Positions 42,036-49,944 are shown, counted from the first letter of the stretch. The stretch is 53,671 bases of DNA from CAG-791 sp963658695 (GCA_963658695.1 CAVKRN010000010.1:1-53671), one strand, 5' to 3'. A program made the numbers and translations. The notes: a model not told the origin generated them from the letters alone.

Positions 42036-43196
42036 ATGGGAGATGAATTCAGCAGTTTAGAGAAGGCACCGTCTGCACCGGTTTTGGAATTCGGCACGGC
42101 TGCTGCAGCCGTGGAGGAACCACAGCTGCAAACCGAAGAGCCCACGCCCCAGAAGGCGCAGGCACCGGAGGATACGCTGAGCGAGGAAGAAAAGAAACAG
42201 GTTGATGAGTTTGTCAAGCAGATCGATCTGTCCAATACGAGTGCTATTTTGAATTACGGCGTCGGAACGCAGAAAAAGCTGGCGGATTTCTCACAGAAGG
42301 CCATCGACAATGTCCGTACGAAGGACATGGGGGAGGTTGGCAACATGCTTTCCGGTCTTGTCACGGAGCTGAAGGACTTTGATGTTGAGGAAGAGGAAAA
42401 GGGTTTTGCCGCCTTCTTTAAAAAGAAAGCAAACAAGGTTGAGGCACTGAAGAACCGCTATGCGAGGGTGGAAACCAATGTACAGGCCGTCAGTGATGAG
42501 CTGGAGAAGCATCAGGTTCAGCTGATGAAAGATGCCGATCTCATGGATAAGATGTATGAGCTGAATCTGAGCTATTTCCATGAGCTGACCATGTACATCG
42601 CAGCCGGTAAACAGAAGCTGGAAGAGGTGCGCGGAGGAGAACTGAAGGAGCTTCAGGATAAGGCCGCCCAGTCGGGACTTGCGGAGGATGCACAAAAGGC
42701 CAAGGATCTGGCGGAGCAGTGTGACCGTTTTGAGAAGAAAATCTATGATCTGGAGCTGACCAGAACCGTTGCGATGCAGACCGCTCCGGAAATCCGTATG
42801 GTACAGAACTCCGATACTACGATGGCGGAGAAAATTCAGTCCACGATCGTCAACACCATTCCCCTGTGGAAGAATCAGATGGTCATCGCTATTGGGCTGG
42901 AACACGCAACGCAGGCAGCAAAGGCAGAACGAGAGGTAAACGATATGACAAATCAGCTGCTGCAGAAGAATGCCTCCGCTTTGAAAACGGCAACGGTTGC
43001 CGCAGCAAAGGAATCGGAGCGCGGTATAGTAGACATTGAGACGCTGAAGAATACAAACGCAACCCTGATCTCTGCGATGGATGAGATTCTGAAGATTCAG
43101 ACAGAGGGTAAGGAAAAACGCAAAGCTGCGGAAGGCGAGTTGGTTCAGATTGAAAGTGAGCTTAAGAGTAAGCTCTTGGAAGCAGCAAAGAACTGA
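42036..43196 (+). CDS. telA: TelA-like toxic anion resistance protein
   Basis: 386 aa, mostly alpha-helical with long coiled stretches. TelA signatures include KKVDEF-like N-terminal helix (EEEKKQVDEFVKQIDL), FFKKKANKVEALKNRY, the Gln/Leu-rich middle and the C-terminal WKNQMVIAIGLEHATQAAK. Named for tellurite resistance loci and also implicated in envelope-stress tolerance in Firmicutes; the biochemical role is not established. ATG 42036 follows AGAGGGAG. It usually pairs with xpaC, present upstream but separated by the MATE gene. Confidence 0.9.
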   Translation: MGDEFSSLEKAPSAPVLEFGTAAAAVEEPQLQTEEPTPQKAQAPEDTLSEEEKKQVDEFVKQIDLSNTSAILNYGVGTQKKLADFSQKAIDNVRTKDMGEVGNMLSGLVTELKDFDVEEEEKGFAAFFKKKANKVEALKNRYARVETNVQAVSDELEKHQVQLMKDADLMDKMYELNLSYFHELTMYIAAGKQKLEEVRGGELKELQDKAAQSGLAEDAQKAKDLAEQCDRFEKKIYDLELTRTVAMQTAPEIRMVQNSDTTMAEKIQSTIVNTIPLWKNQMVIAIGLEHATQAAKAEREVNDMTNQLLQKNASALKTATVAAAKESERGIVDIETLKNTNATLISAMDEILKIQTEGKEKRKAAEGELVQIESELKSKLLEAAKN

Positions 43197-43232
43197 CGAA
43201 CAACATCAATACGGGCAAATGAGGAATACCCT

Positions 43233-43772
43233 ATGGCTAGAGGCAAAGTCAGAATTTTCGTTGGTGCAGGACACGGGAAGACACCGGCTGCGGTCGGCCT
43301 TGCTTTGATGCGGGCATCTGCAGGCGGACATGCGGTGATCATTCAGTTTTTCCAGGGGAGAGGCTTGTCGGATGCGGAATTTATTCACAAGCTGGAACCG
43401 GAGGTTAAGCTTTTCCGCTTCGAGAAGGCAAAGATCATGTGGAAGGACATGGATGAGCAGCAGCGCAGCATAGAGGCTTCCAATATCCGGAACGGTCTGA
43501 ATTACGCAAGAAAGGTGCTGGATACGGGGGAGTGCGATATTCTGGTGCTGGATGATGTCCTTGGACTGATTGACAACGGCATCATTACCTTTGAGGAGAT
43601 GGGAGCGCTTCTGGAACATCGCATGGACACGGATGTGGTGCTGACGGGAACGAGAATGGACGACGGACTTTGTCTGTATGCGGACGAGATTGAAGAGATC
43701 CGAGAGGTGCCGTTCCGGCGGTACACGGAGGATAGGGAGAACCTTGATTCATGTAAGGGAGAAAAGGAGTAA
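43233..43772 (+). CDS. Divergent CobO/BtuR-like (corrinoid adenosyltransferase fold) protein
   Basis: 179 aa with the fold pattern of ATP:cob(I)yrinic acid diamide adenosyltransferase: P-loop near the N-terminus, IIQFFQG strand, and Walker B-like CDILVLDDVLGLIDNGII. The P-loop reads GAGHGKTPAA (residues 11-20), where CobO enzymes have GxGKGKTTAA, so a Lys and the metal-binding Thr are replaced. Activity on corrinoids is therefore uncertain; an ATPase of altered specificity is possible. No cobalamin gene is near. It precedes dapA by 3 nt and is probably coupled to the dapA-dapB-hisA group. ATG 43233 follows GAGGA. Confidence 0.75.
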   Translation: MARGKVRIFVGAGHGKTPAAVGLALMRASAGGHAVIIQFFQGRGLSDAEFIHKLEPEVKLFRFEKAKIMWKDMDEQQRSIEASNIRNGLNYARKVLDTGECDILVLDDVLGLIDNGIITFEEMGALLEHRMDTDVVLTGTRMDDGLCLYADEIEEIREVPFRRYTEDRENLDSCKGEKE

Positions 43773-43775
43773 GAG

Positions 43776-44672
43776 ATGGCAGTATTTCACGGATCAGCAG
43801 TAGCAATTGTGACACCATTCCATGATGATGCAGAGCAAACCGTCAACTATGACGCATTTGCGCAGCTTTTGGACTATCAAATTGCAAACGGCACGGATGC
43901 CATTGTGGTCTGCGGTTCCACCGGTGAGTCCGCGACGATGACGGAGACGGAGCATCTGGAGGTATGCCGGTTTGCTGTGGATTATGTGAAGCACCGGGTA
44001 CCCGTGATTGCGGGGACCGGATCCAACTGCACGAAGACGGTTGTGCAGTTGACTGAAGCGGTCAGAGAATATGGGGCAGATGCGGCGCTGGTGATCACCC
44101 CTTATTACAACAAGGGAACGCAGGAAGGCTTATATCAGCATTTCCGTGCAGCGGCGCAGGCAGGAAACGGGATGCCGATTCTGATGTACAATGTTCCGTC
44201 CCGCACGGGGGTCAATCTTCTGCCGGAGACGGTAGCCAGACTGATTCGCGAGGTTCCCGGAATCGTTGGCATTAAAGAGGCCTGCGGCGATCTTAGCCAG
44301 ATTGTCAAGCTGATGGCACTTACCGATGGAAACATTGAGCTGTATTCCGGAAATGACGATCAGACGGTGCCGATCATGTCGGTCGGAGGACTGGGCGTGA
44401 TTTCGGTGGTAGCAAATGTTGCACCGCGTCTGATGCATGATATGTGCGCGGCCTTTGCGGAAGGTGATCTTGCAAAGGCATTGCAGCTGCAGCTGCAGAG
44501 TGAAGAGGTTTTTGAATGCCTGTTCTCGGAGGTGAATCCGATTCCGGTGAAGAAGGCAGTCAGCCTGATGGGCTTTGAAGCGGGCCCGCTTCGCCTCCCT
44601 CTGACGGAGATGACACCGGCAAAGGCGGAGAAGCTCAAGGAGGCAATGAATAAGCTGGGACTGCTCGGATAA
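43776..44672 (+). CDS. dapA: 4-hydroxy-tetrahydrodipicolinate synthase
   Basis: Condenses pyruvate with aspartate semialdehyde, the entry to lysine and diaminopimelate. Schiff-base Lys in GIKEACGDL, catalytic Tyr in MYNVPSRTGVN, and the GSTGES motif binding the carboxylate are present. 298 aa, standard. ATG 43776 follows AAGGAG and lies 3 nt after the CobO-like gene; dapB follows after 15 nt. Confidence 0.97.
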   Translation: MAVFHGSAVAIVTPFHDDAEQTVNYDAFAQLLDYQIANGTDAIVVCGSTGESATMTETEHLEVCRFAVDYVKHRVPVIAGTGSNCTKTVVQLTEAVREYGADAALVITPYYNKGTQEGLYQHFRAAAQAGNGMPILMYNVPSRTGVNLLPETVARLIREVPGIVGIKEACGDLSQIVKLMALTDGNIELYSGNDDQTVPIMSVGGLGVISVVANVAPRLMHDMCAAFAEGDLAKALQLQLQSEEVFECLFSEVNPIPVKKAVSLMGFEAGPLRLPLTEMTPAKAEKLKEAMNKLGLLG

Positions 44673-44687
44673 TAAGGAGACATACGA

Positions 44688-45443
44688 ATGGTACGAATTC
44701 TGATGCATGGCTGCTGCGGCCGTATGGGGAGAATGATTACAGAGCTGGCCGAAAAGGATGAGACGCTTTGCGTTGCGGCGGGTGTCGATGCCAAGGGCGA
44801 AGCCTATGCCGGTTATCCGGTGTATTCTGCACTGGAAGAGGTGCAAGAAGAGATTGACGTTGTGATTGATTTTTCCAATGCAAAGGCAGTGGATCATCTT
44901 CTGGACTGGTGCATAGAGAAGAGCATTCCGGCAGCTGTCTGTACAACCGGGCTCTCCGATGAGCAGATGGGACGGCTTTATCAGGCGGCGAAGAGCATTG
45001 CTGTTCTGAAGTCGGCCAACATGTCCATCGGTGTCAATCTCCTTCTGAAGCTTCTTGCGGAGGCGGCACCGAAGCTGGAAGCGGCTGGCTTTGACTGTGA
45101 AATTGTGGAGAAGCATCACAACCAGAAGTTGGATGCACCCAGTGGTACTGCATTGGCACTGGCAGATGCCGTGAATGGTTCTCTGGAAGAGCGGTGTGAA
45201 TACGTATATGACCGCAGTGCAAGAAGAGAAAAGCGTCCCAGAAATGAAATTGGCATCAGCTCCGTTCGAGGCGGGTCGATTGTGGGCGATCACGATGTTA
45301 TTTTCGCAGGGCAGGACGAGGTCATTACCTTTTCCCATACGGCGTACAGCCGCGCAATCTTTGCAAAGGGAGCACTGGCTGCGGCCAAGTATCTGGCGGG
45401 GCGCCCGGCGGGCTTCTACGATATGCAGGATGTGCTGGCATGA
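44688..45443 (+). CDS. dapB: 4-hydroxy-tetrahydrodipicolinate reductase
   Basis: NAD(P)H-dependent step after DapA. The N-terminal dinucleotide loop is HGCCGRMGRMI (GxxGxxG) and the active-site segment is EKHHNQKLDAPSGTAL with the catalytic His and Lys. 251 aa. ATG 44688 follows GGAG. The stop overlaps the hisA start as ATGA (45440-45443). Confidence 0.97.
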   Translation: MVRILMHGCCGRMGRMITELAEKDETLCVAAGVDAKGEAYAGYPVYSALEEVQEEIDVVIDFSNAKAVDHLLDWCIEKSIPAAVCTTGLSDEQMGRLYQAAKSIAVLKSANMSIGVNLLLKLLAEAAPKLEAAGFDCEIVEKHHNQKLDAPSGTALALADAVNGSLEERCEYVYDRSARREKRPRNEIGISSVRGGSIVGDHDVIFAGQDEVITFSHTAYSRAIFAKGALAAAKYLAGRPAGFYDMQDVLA

Positions 45444-46258
45444 GAATCCGTCCGTGTATTGACATTCATGATGGCAGGGTGAAGCAGATCGTGGGAAGCT
45501 CTCTTCAGGAGGGTAGCGATGCCTGTAGGGAGAATTTTGTCTCCATGCGCGGGGCTGACTACTACGCAGAGCTGTACCGCGAGCGTGGACTTTCGGGCGG
45601 ACATATTATTCTCCTGAATTCGGTAACCGACGCTGCCGGCTATGAGGCGGACCGTCTGCAGGCACTGAAAGCGCTGAAGGCCTATCCGGGCGGAATGCAG
45701 ATTGGCGGCGGTATCACAGCGGAAACGGCAGAAGACTTCCTGGATGCAGGAGCCTCTCATGTGATTGTCACAAGCTATGTGTTTCGGAACGGCATGTTGG
45801 ATGAGGAACGTCTGGAGAAAATGCTGGCGGCTGTGGGCAAAGAGCACCTTGTTCTGGATCTTTCCTGCAAACGTCAGGAGGACGGGGACTATGCGGTGGT
45901 GACGGATCGCTGGCAGAAGACGACCGATATGCGGATCGCAAAGGAAACACTGGAGAAGCTGTCGGACTCTTGTGATGAGTTCCTCATTCATGCGGCGGAT
46001 GTGGAAGGAAAGCGATCCGGGATCGAGCGGGAATTGGTAAGTCTCCTGGGGAGCTGGCAGAAGGAGCAAAAGAGACGCAGCGGCGCAATTTTTCCGGTTA
46101 CATATGCCGGAGGTGTGCATGCCTATGAGGATCTGCAGGCGATTCGGGAGCTTTCGGACGGATGCATGGATGTAACGGTAGGCAGTGCACTGGACCTTTT
46201 CGGAGGGGATCTGTCGCTGGAGAAGCTGGTACAGCTGACAGAAGATACCTCCGAATAG
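45440..46258 (+). CDS. hisA: ProFAR isomerase, eukaryotic-type HisA (HIS6-like)
   Basis: Histidine pathway isomerase acting on 5'-ProFAR. The sequence follows the eukaryotic-type HisA family rather than bacterial HisA: RPCIDIHDGRVKQIVGSSL, GGHIILLNS, GGMQIGGGI, ASHVIVTSYVF, DLSCKRQ, FLIHAADVEGKR and PVTYAGGVHAYEDL. 272 aa, also longer than bacterial HisA (about 240). It overlaps dapB by 4 nt and is far from any other his gene in the window. It is either the sole HisA of a scattered pathway or an acquired second copy; neighbouring sequence cannot decide. Confidence 0.88.
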   Translation: MRIRPCIDIHDGRVKQIVGSSLQEGSDACRENFVSMRGADYYAELYRERGLSGGHIILLNSVTDAAGYEADRLQALKALKAYPGGMQIGGGITAETAEDFLDAGASHVIVTSYVFRNGMLDEERLEKMLAAVGKEHLVLDLSCKRQEDGDYAVVTDRWQKTTDMRIAKETLEKLSDSCDEFLIHAADVEGKRSGIERELVSLLGSWQKEQKRRSGAIFPVTYAGGVHAYEDLQAIRELSDGCMDVTVGSALDLFGGDLSLEKLVQLTEDTSE

Positions 46259-46282
46259 CAGACATCGCATTGGATGGTAACG

Positions 46283-46371
46283 GCGTAGCCCGCTACGCCT
46301 ACGTTTTTTTGACACGCACCCTCAGAAAAAAATCTGCGTTATTAGGCCGGTTATTTTGCAAACGATGTACT
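46283..46371 (+). repeat. Half copy (copy B) of the 164-bp palindromic element
   Basis: Matches element positions 75-162: it begins exactly at the central hairpin GCGTAGCCCGCTACGC and runs to CGATGTACT. The left arm is gone and the terminal TA is TG. Same orientation as copy A. It lies 25 nt after hisA. Confidence 0.88.
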
Positions 46372-46392
46372 GGCCGGAAGAATAAGCACAAC

Positions 46393-46423
46393 AAAGGGGA
46401 CATCCGGAATGGATGTCCCCTTT
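46393..46423. terminator. Hairpin between hisA and cspA
   Basis: AAAGGGGACATCC / GGATGTCCCCTTT, a perfect 13-bp stem with loop GGAAT. It can end transcription from both sides, though the T-run is only the TTT in the stem. Confidence 0.75.
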
Positions 46424-46456
46424 GCTACTAATCAGCTCATTTACATCTTGCACAAT

Positions 46457-46494
46457 TACTCAAATATACAGTACTCAAATACCGTACTCAAACG
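46457..46494. repeat. Triple short direct repeat
   Basis: TACTCAAA recurs at 46457, 46472 and 46485 (periods 15 and 13). The surrounding gap 46424-46605 has no gene, and nothing else was recognised in it. Confidence 0.45.
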
Positions 46495-46605
46495 CATGAC
46501 AGCTGCCGTGCGAGAAAAGACTGCGTATATCCAAACGTATATCTTAAGAAAAGGCACTCTGTTCTTGATCTATTAGTGACCGAACTTTGCCGGCATCAAC
46601 TGAAA

Positions 46606-46809
46606 TTAGTTGAGCTTGGTTACGTTAACGGCCTGCGGTCCCTTCTGGCCCTGGATTACGTCATACTCAACAGCCTCGCCCTCATCCAGAGACTTGAAGC
46701 CTTCCATGTTCAGTCCGGAATAATGTACGAATACATCGTTTCCTTCAGAATCGGAAATGAAGCCATAACCCTTCTGGTTGTTGAACCACTTAACAGTACC
46801 CTTGTTCAT
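46606..46809 (-). CDS. cspA: Cold-shock protein, CspA family
   Basis: 67-aa OB-fold RNA chaperone. RNP1 is KGYGFI and RNP2 is VFVHYS, preceded by MNKGTVKWFNNQ, all standard. The C-terminal GPQAVNVTKLN is typical. On the minus strand GGAGGTAG lies just upstream of the ATG. The 5' leader is about 60 nt if the promoter at 46877-46905 is used. Flanked by copies B and C of the 164-bp element. Confidence 0.97.
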   Translation of the reverse strand: MNKGTVKWFNNQKGYGFISDSEGNDVFVHYSGLNMEGFKSLDEGEAVEYDVIQGQKGPQAVNVTKLN

Positions 46810-46876
46810 TCTAAACTACCTCCGCTGAATGAAAAAATAATAATGTAGTGCTATGAGCTCCCTCATAACGAAATAA

Positions 46877-46905
46877 ACCTTATCACAGAGATTTCGAACA
46901 GTCAA
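46877..46905 (-). promoter_or_regulatory. Candidate cspA promoter
   Basis: On the minus strand TTGACT (46905-46900), 17-bp spacer, TAAGGT (46882-46877). Good -35, weak -10. Upstream is a GC-rich hairpin CGGGGCT/AGCCCCG (46926-46950). Confidence 0.5.
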
Positions 46906-46980
46906 CGTGAATCGTTACCACGCCTCGGGGCTTCCTGACGATCAGCCCCGGTTGCTTGCAGTCCTCTTCTGCGTTGCGGC

Positions 46981-47144
46981 TAGTACATCGTTTGCAAAAT
47001 AACTGGCCTAATAACGCAGAACTTTTTTCTGAGGGTGCGTGTCAAAAAACGTAGGCGTAGCGGGCTACGCTGAGGATTTTTGACACGTGCAATCAGGAAA
47101 AAGGGCCAGTTAGTTAGGCTAGTTATTTAAAAATCGATGTACTA
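46981..47144 (-). repeat. 164-bp palindromic repeat element, copy C (inverted)
   Basis: Exactly 164 bp between TAGTACATCG (46981) and CGATGTACTA (47144), in the opposite orientation to copies A and D. It carries T-A where copy A has G-C at the pair 60/105, so pairing is kept. Flanks read GGC and GCC outside the terminal TA. Lies between the cspA and tRNA-Ala promoters. Confidence 0.92.
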
Positions 47145-47231
47145 GCCAAGCGTTGGCGGCAGAAAATGTCCGGAGCAAGGACCTTGCGAGGCCCCGGCGC
47201 CGACGAGCGTCTGCACAGTAACTGCCGGGTA

Positions 47232-47260
47232 TGGACAACCATCACCCATCGTGATACAAT
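47232..47260 (+). promoter_or_regulatory. Promoter of tRNA-Ala
   Basis: TGGACA (47232-47237), 17-bp spacer, TACAAT (47255-47260), 44 bp before the mature tRNA. Confidence 0.7.
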
Positions 47261-47304
47261 ACAGAACTGTATTACCAGTCAACAAATTCTGCGGTTAATA
47301 CCGT

Positions 47305-47377
47305 GGGGATGTAGCTCAGCTGGGAGAGCGCCAGGTTCGCAATCTGGAGGTCGCGGGTTCGATCCCCGTCATCTCCA
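47305..47377 (+). tRNA. tRNA-Ala (anticodon CGC)
   Basis: 73 nt cloverleaf: acceptor GGGGATG/CATCTCC with the alanine identity pair G3-U70, D stem GCTC/GAGC, anticodon stem CCAGG/TCTGG with loop TTCGCAA (anticodon CGC), T stem GCGGG/CCCGT with loop TTCGATC, discriminator A. CCA is not encoded. It reads GCG codons and has its own promoter and terminator. Confidence 0.94.
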
Positions 47378-47378
47378 T

Positions 47379-47425
47379 AACGCCGGAAAGCCTTTATTTT
47401 CAAGGTTTTCCGGCGTTTTTCTCTG
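47379..47425 (+). terminator. Rho-independent terminator of tRNA-Ala
   Basis: AACGCCGGAAA pairs with TTTTCCGGCGTT around a loop that itself pairs (CCTT/AAGG), ending in a T-run to 47420. It may also serve the opposing acetyltransferase gene. Confidence 0.85.
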
Positions 47426-47490
47426 TGATAGGATCTTTTCTGAATTTCGCTTCATAGAAAATATAGCCCCTGCCATCCAAAGTGACGATG

Positions 47491-48015
47491 TCAAACTCCC
47501 CATTTCTTTTTTCGATCGGATGTACCATCCGGGAACGTCAGTCTCATCTGATGCCATACAACATTCCCATGCGTAGATTTCTCAGATACACCTTCATCCA
47601 CAAAGCCAAATTTAGCATAATAATGAACCAGTTTCTCTTTACAGGTCAGCACCAATCCCTTTCTCCCTTGTTTACTTGCATCGTCAATGGCACGGGAGAT
47701 CAGTTCTCCGGCATATCCTTTTTGGCGGTAATCCGGCAGTGTATTGACTCCAAAGATCATCTGCCAGGCGCCATTCTCATCGTGCATAGCCGCGTTTTCG
47801 TACATTTCGTCTGTCAAATCCGGTTCATCGGTAACAAAACCATCCACAAAAGCGATCAGCTTCTCTTCATCAAACATCAACCAGAAGTGATTCCCGTAAT
47901 GCTTTACTCTTTCAATAAATTCCTTTTCCGTTGCAGCCTCTGCAGGCGGAAAGCATTCTGCTTCCACTGCAGCAATCGCTTGGATATGTTCTTCTGTGGC
48001 ATATTTTATAGTCAT
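47491..48015 (-). CDS. GNAT-family N-acetyltransferase
   Basis: 174 aa. The acetyl-CoA binding motif A is FGVNTLPDYRQKGYAGELI (R/Q-x-x-G-x-A form), followed by a helix and the strand GLVLTCKEKLVHYYAKFGF, as in GNAT enzymes. The N-terminal MTIKYATEEHIQAIAAVEAECFP is a usual opening. Substrate unknown. ATG 48015 follows GAAGGATGGA on the minus strand; ATG 48033 would add six residues without a good site. It lies downstream of the glycosidase gene, 50 nt apart, and may share its transcript. Confidence 0.88.
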   Translation of the reverse strand: MTIKYATEEHIQAIAAVEAECFPPAEAATEKEFIERVKHYGNHFWLMFDEEKLIAFVDGFVTDEPDLTDEMYENAAMHDENGAWQMIFGVNTLPDYRQKGYAGELISRAIDDASKQGRKGLVLTCKEKLVHYYAKFGFVDEGVSEKSTHGNVVWHQMRLTFPDGTSDRKKKWGV

Positions 48016-48065
48016 TCCATCCTTCTCCAACATTCACTTCCGCTTCCGAAACAGGCATTCTGTGC

Positions 48066-49616
48066 TCAAGCTTTGCCGTATTTTTTTAACTGAATCGCCA
48101 TATACGGCCTACCCGGAAGCTCCACACGGAACTTTCCTTTGACAATCCCGGCCTCTGTCACCGTCATGTTCCAGGTATCCAGGATCCTCAGTTCAAATTC
48201 CGTTGTATCGTCAAAATGATATTCCCGGAACGACGGCCGCATGAAGCTGTAATAAATCAGGTAATAAGGTTGCACCGTCCCAAAGGCCAGTCCCGCATTT
48301 TCCGGAACTGCAGCAACCTCATCCCATGCACTGTTCTTATACGGACGAAGGCCAAGACCCGGTGTCTCGCACAGAATATCATGCAAAAATCCAAGCCGCT
48401 TCCAGCTCTCTCCATGAAGAACCCCGCCGTGGGACCACCAAAGAATCCTGTCCGGACTCAAATACGTTTCTCCATGTCCCGCATAGCCTCCGCGGCAGGC
48501 GGCCTCCCAGAATCTCCGTACCATTTCTTCGGCACTAATATTCCCCCATCCATGCTGAATGTTTCCCTCATAGGCAATTTCATCCAGCACAACAGGCTTC
48601 CGGTAGCGCTCCCGCCATTCTCTCGTAAGCTCCGCCGTTTTATAAAGATCCTGTCTCTGGATGCTGCAGTGGGTAATCCACGGCCTCGTATGGTCATAGA
48701 AAGGTCCGCAGTTATGAATGGATCTTAGATGCTGATACGGATCCATCCGGCACACAAGATCCGCATACCGCTCCCAGTCAGAAATGCTCTTGCAGCCCAT
48801 AATATCGTACTCATTTGCAAACGCCCACCAGACATTATGATATGCCGCAAACCGCGCCACCACATAGTTCCAGTACAGATCATCCTGATCCGGCGTCATC
48901 TTTGAGAAACCCCACCGATCATACGGATGCATCACGATCAGATCGGCCTCGATTCCCATTTTCCCCAGACGATCAATACAGCGCTCTATGTGCCGAAAAT
49001 GTTCCGGACGAAACCGGTAAAAATCAAAGTGATTCCCTTCCGTTTTTCCCGTATATTCATTGAAATTATCCGTGGTCAGAACCGAGGAGTCCATCGGTGT
49101 TCCCTCATAGGGATAAGAACGTGGTTCTCCGAGGTTATAATCGTAGTGCTTTGGAAAAATGCAGAACCGTATCTTGTTAAACGGACTTTTTTCAAGGCTC
49201 TCCAACGTCTTTTCGATCAAATCATCATTCTGCAGTTCCCACACATAGCAGGTTGTTCCGATGGAATAATATGGTGTTCCATCCGCATATGCAAAATGGT
49301 ACGTGTTTGCAACATGTACCGGCCCATGATTCCCTGCTTCAGGAGCCGTCACCGTAAAGCTACCGGATAAGTCGGTTCCCTCTTCCAGTGCCGTTCCCTT
49401 CAGCATAAATGTATAGGTCCCTTCAAAGGATGGCATGAAGCGGACAAGATACCGCCCGTCTCCATCATAGAATCCCGCCACTTCCTTCCGCTCGCTTTCG
49501 CAGTCAAAAACCGCAGATATCTCATAATCCGTAAACGGGTTCCCATCTCTTTTCCCCACTACTGCCAGTTCCTGTACGCTCCACCGCGATACCTGCTTCT
49601 CATATTGAACCTGCAT
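48066..49616 (-). CDS. Clan GH-A-like glycoside hydrolase (DUF5060/DUF4038/DUF5605 architecture)
   Basis: 516 aa, no signal peptide, so cytoplasmic. An N-terminal beta-sandwich (about 1-95, DUF5060-type) leads to a TIM barrel with opening TYHFAYADGTPYYSIGTTCY (DUF4038 style) and a C-terminal beta domain (DUF5605-like). Candidate catalytic acids are Glu269 in WWAFANEYD and Glu346 in VVLDEIAYEG, the usual strand 4 and strand 7 positions of clan GH-A. Related enzymes act on plant-wall or host oligosaccharides; the substrate is not readable here. Start ATG 49616 follows GAGGGGGC. No sugar transporter or regulator is adjacent, which is unusual for such enzymes. Confidence 0.82.
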   Translation of the reverse strand: MQVQYEKQVSRWSVQELAVVGKRDGNPFTDYEISAVFDCESERKEVAGFYDGDGRYLVRFMPSFEGTYTFMLKGTALEEGTDLSGSFTVTAPEAGNHGPVHVANTYHFAYADGTPYYSIGTTCYVWELQNDDLIEKTLESLEKSPFNKIRFCIFPKHYDYNLGEPRSYPYEGTPMDSSVLTTDNFNEYTGKTEGNHFDFYRFRPEHFRHIERCIDRLGKMGIEADLIVMHPYDRWGFSKMTPDQDDLYWNYVVARFAAYHNVWWAFANEYDIMGCKSISDWERYADLVCRMDPYQHLRSIHNCGPFYDHTRPWITHCSIQRQDLYKTAELTREWRERYRKPVVLDEIAYEGNIQHGWGNISAEEMVRRFWEAACRGGYAGHGETYLSPDRILWWSHGGVLHGESWKRLGFLHDILCETPGLGLRPYKNSAWDEVAAVPENAGLAFGTVQPYYLIYYSFMRPSFREYHFDDTTEFELRILDTWNMTVTEAGIVKGKFRVELPGRPYMAIQLKKYGKA

Positions 49617-49812
49617 ATTTGCCCCCTCGTCATGTATATCGTAAAACCATTCGTAAGCTTTTTAGAAAGCCACTGCACAGCTTTCATTTGTTCATGTGGC
49701 GCTTTGGGCCAAACAAAATCCTACATCATCATACGACAGAAACGATCTCCCGGGAAACCTCTTTTCCATCCGGAGGTTCCAGCTGCGTCGTTTACGGTTA
49801 CCATTCACTCAG
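49617..49812. other. Intergenic stretch without recognised features
   Basis: Upstream of the glycosidase gene. It should contain that gene's promoter on the minus strand, but no convincing -35/-10 pair was identified, and the short plus-strand ORFs here are not credible. Confidence 0.4.
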
Positions 49813-49866
49813 CGCCTGTACAGTAAACGTTTCTGTTACTGTACAGGCGGCGAGTAAGTCGTAACA
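49813..49866. repeat. Perfect palindrome and repeat family 3 unit
   Basis: CGCCTGTACAGTAA (49813-49826) / TTACTGTACAGGCG (49836-49849), a 14-bp perfect inverted repeat, followed by GCGAGTAAGTCGTAAC. TTACTGTACAG recurs at 53458-53468 and GTACAGTAAC at 6165-6174, with related GCGAGTGAACTG sequences at 26042 and 53429. Confidence 0.6.
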
Positions 49867-49873
49867 TTCCATG

Positions 49874-49906
49874 TAAAAAAGACCGGGAATGATTTCTCAT
49901 TCCCGG
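49874..49906 (-). terminator. Rho-independent terminator of rny
   Basis: CCGGGAATGA-TTTC-TCATTCCCGG (49883-49906), a perfect 10-bp stem. On the minus strand it is followed by TCTTTTTT. Confidence 0.88.
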
Positions 49907-49944
49907 CCTGTTCGTGTACCATGTTGGCTCGTTCGAAACTGTAT

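Noticed and set aside
46576..46848. Plus-strand ORF over cspA
   Set aside because: Antisense to a clear 67-aa cold-shock protein with its own ribosome binding site.
47166..47576. 136-codon plus-strand ORF
   Set aside because: It runs through the tRNA-Ala gene and its terminator.
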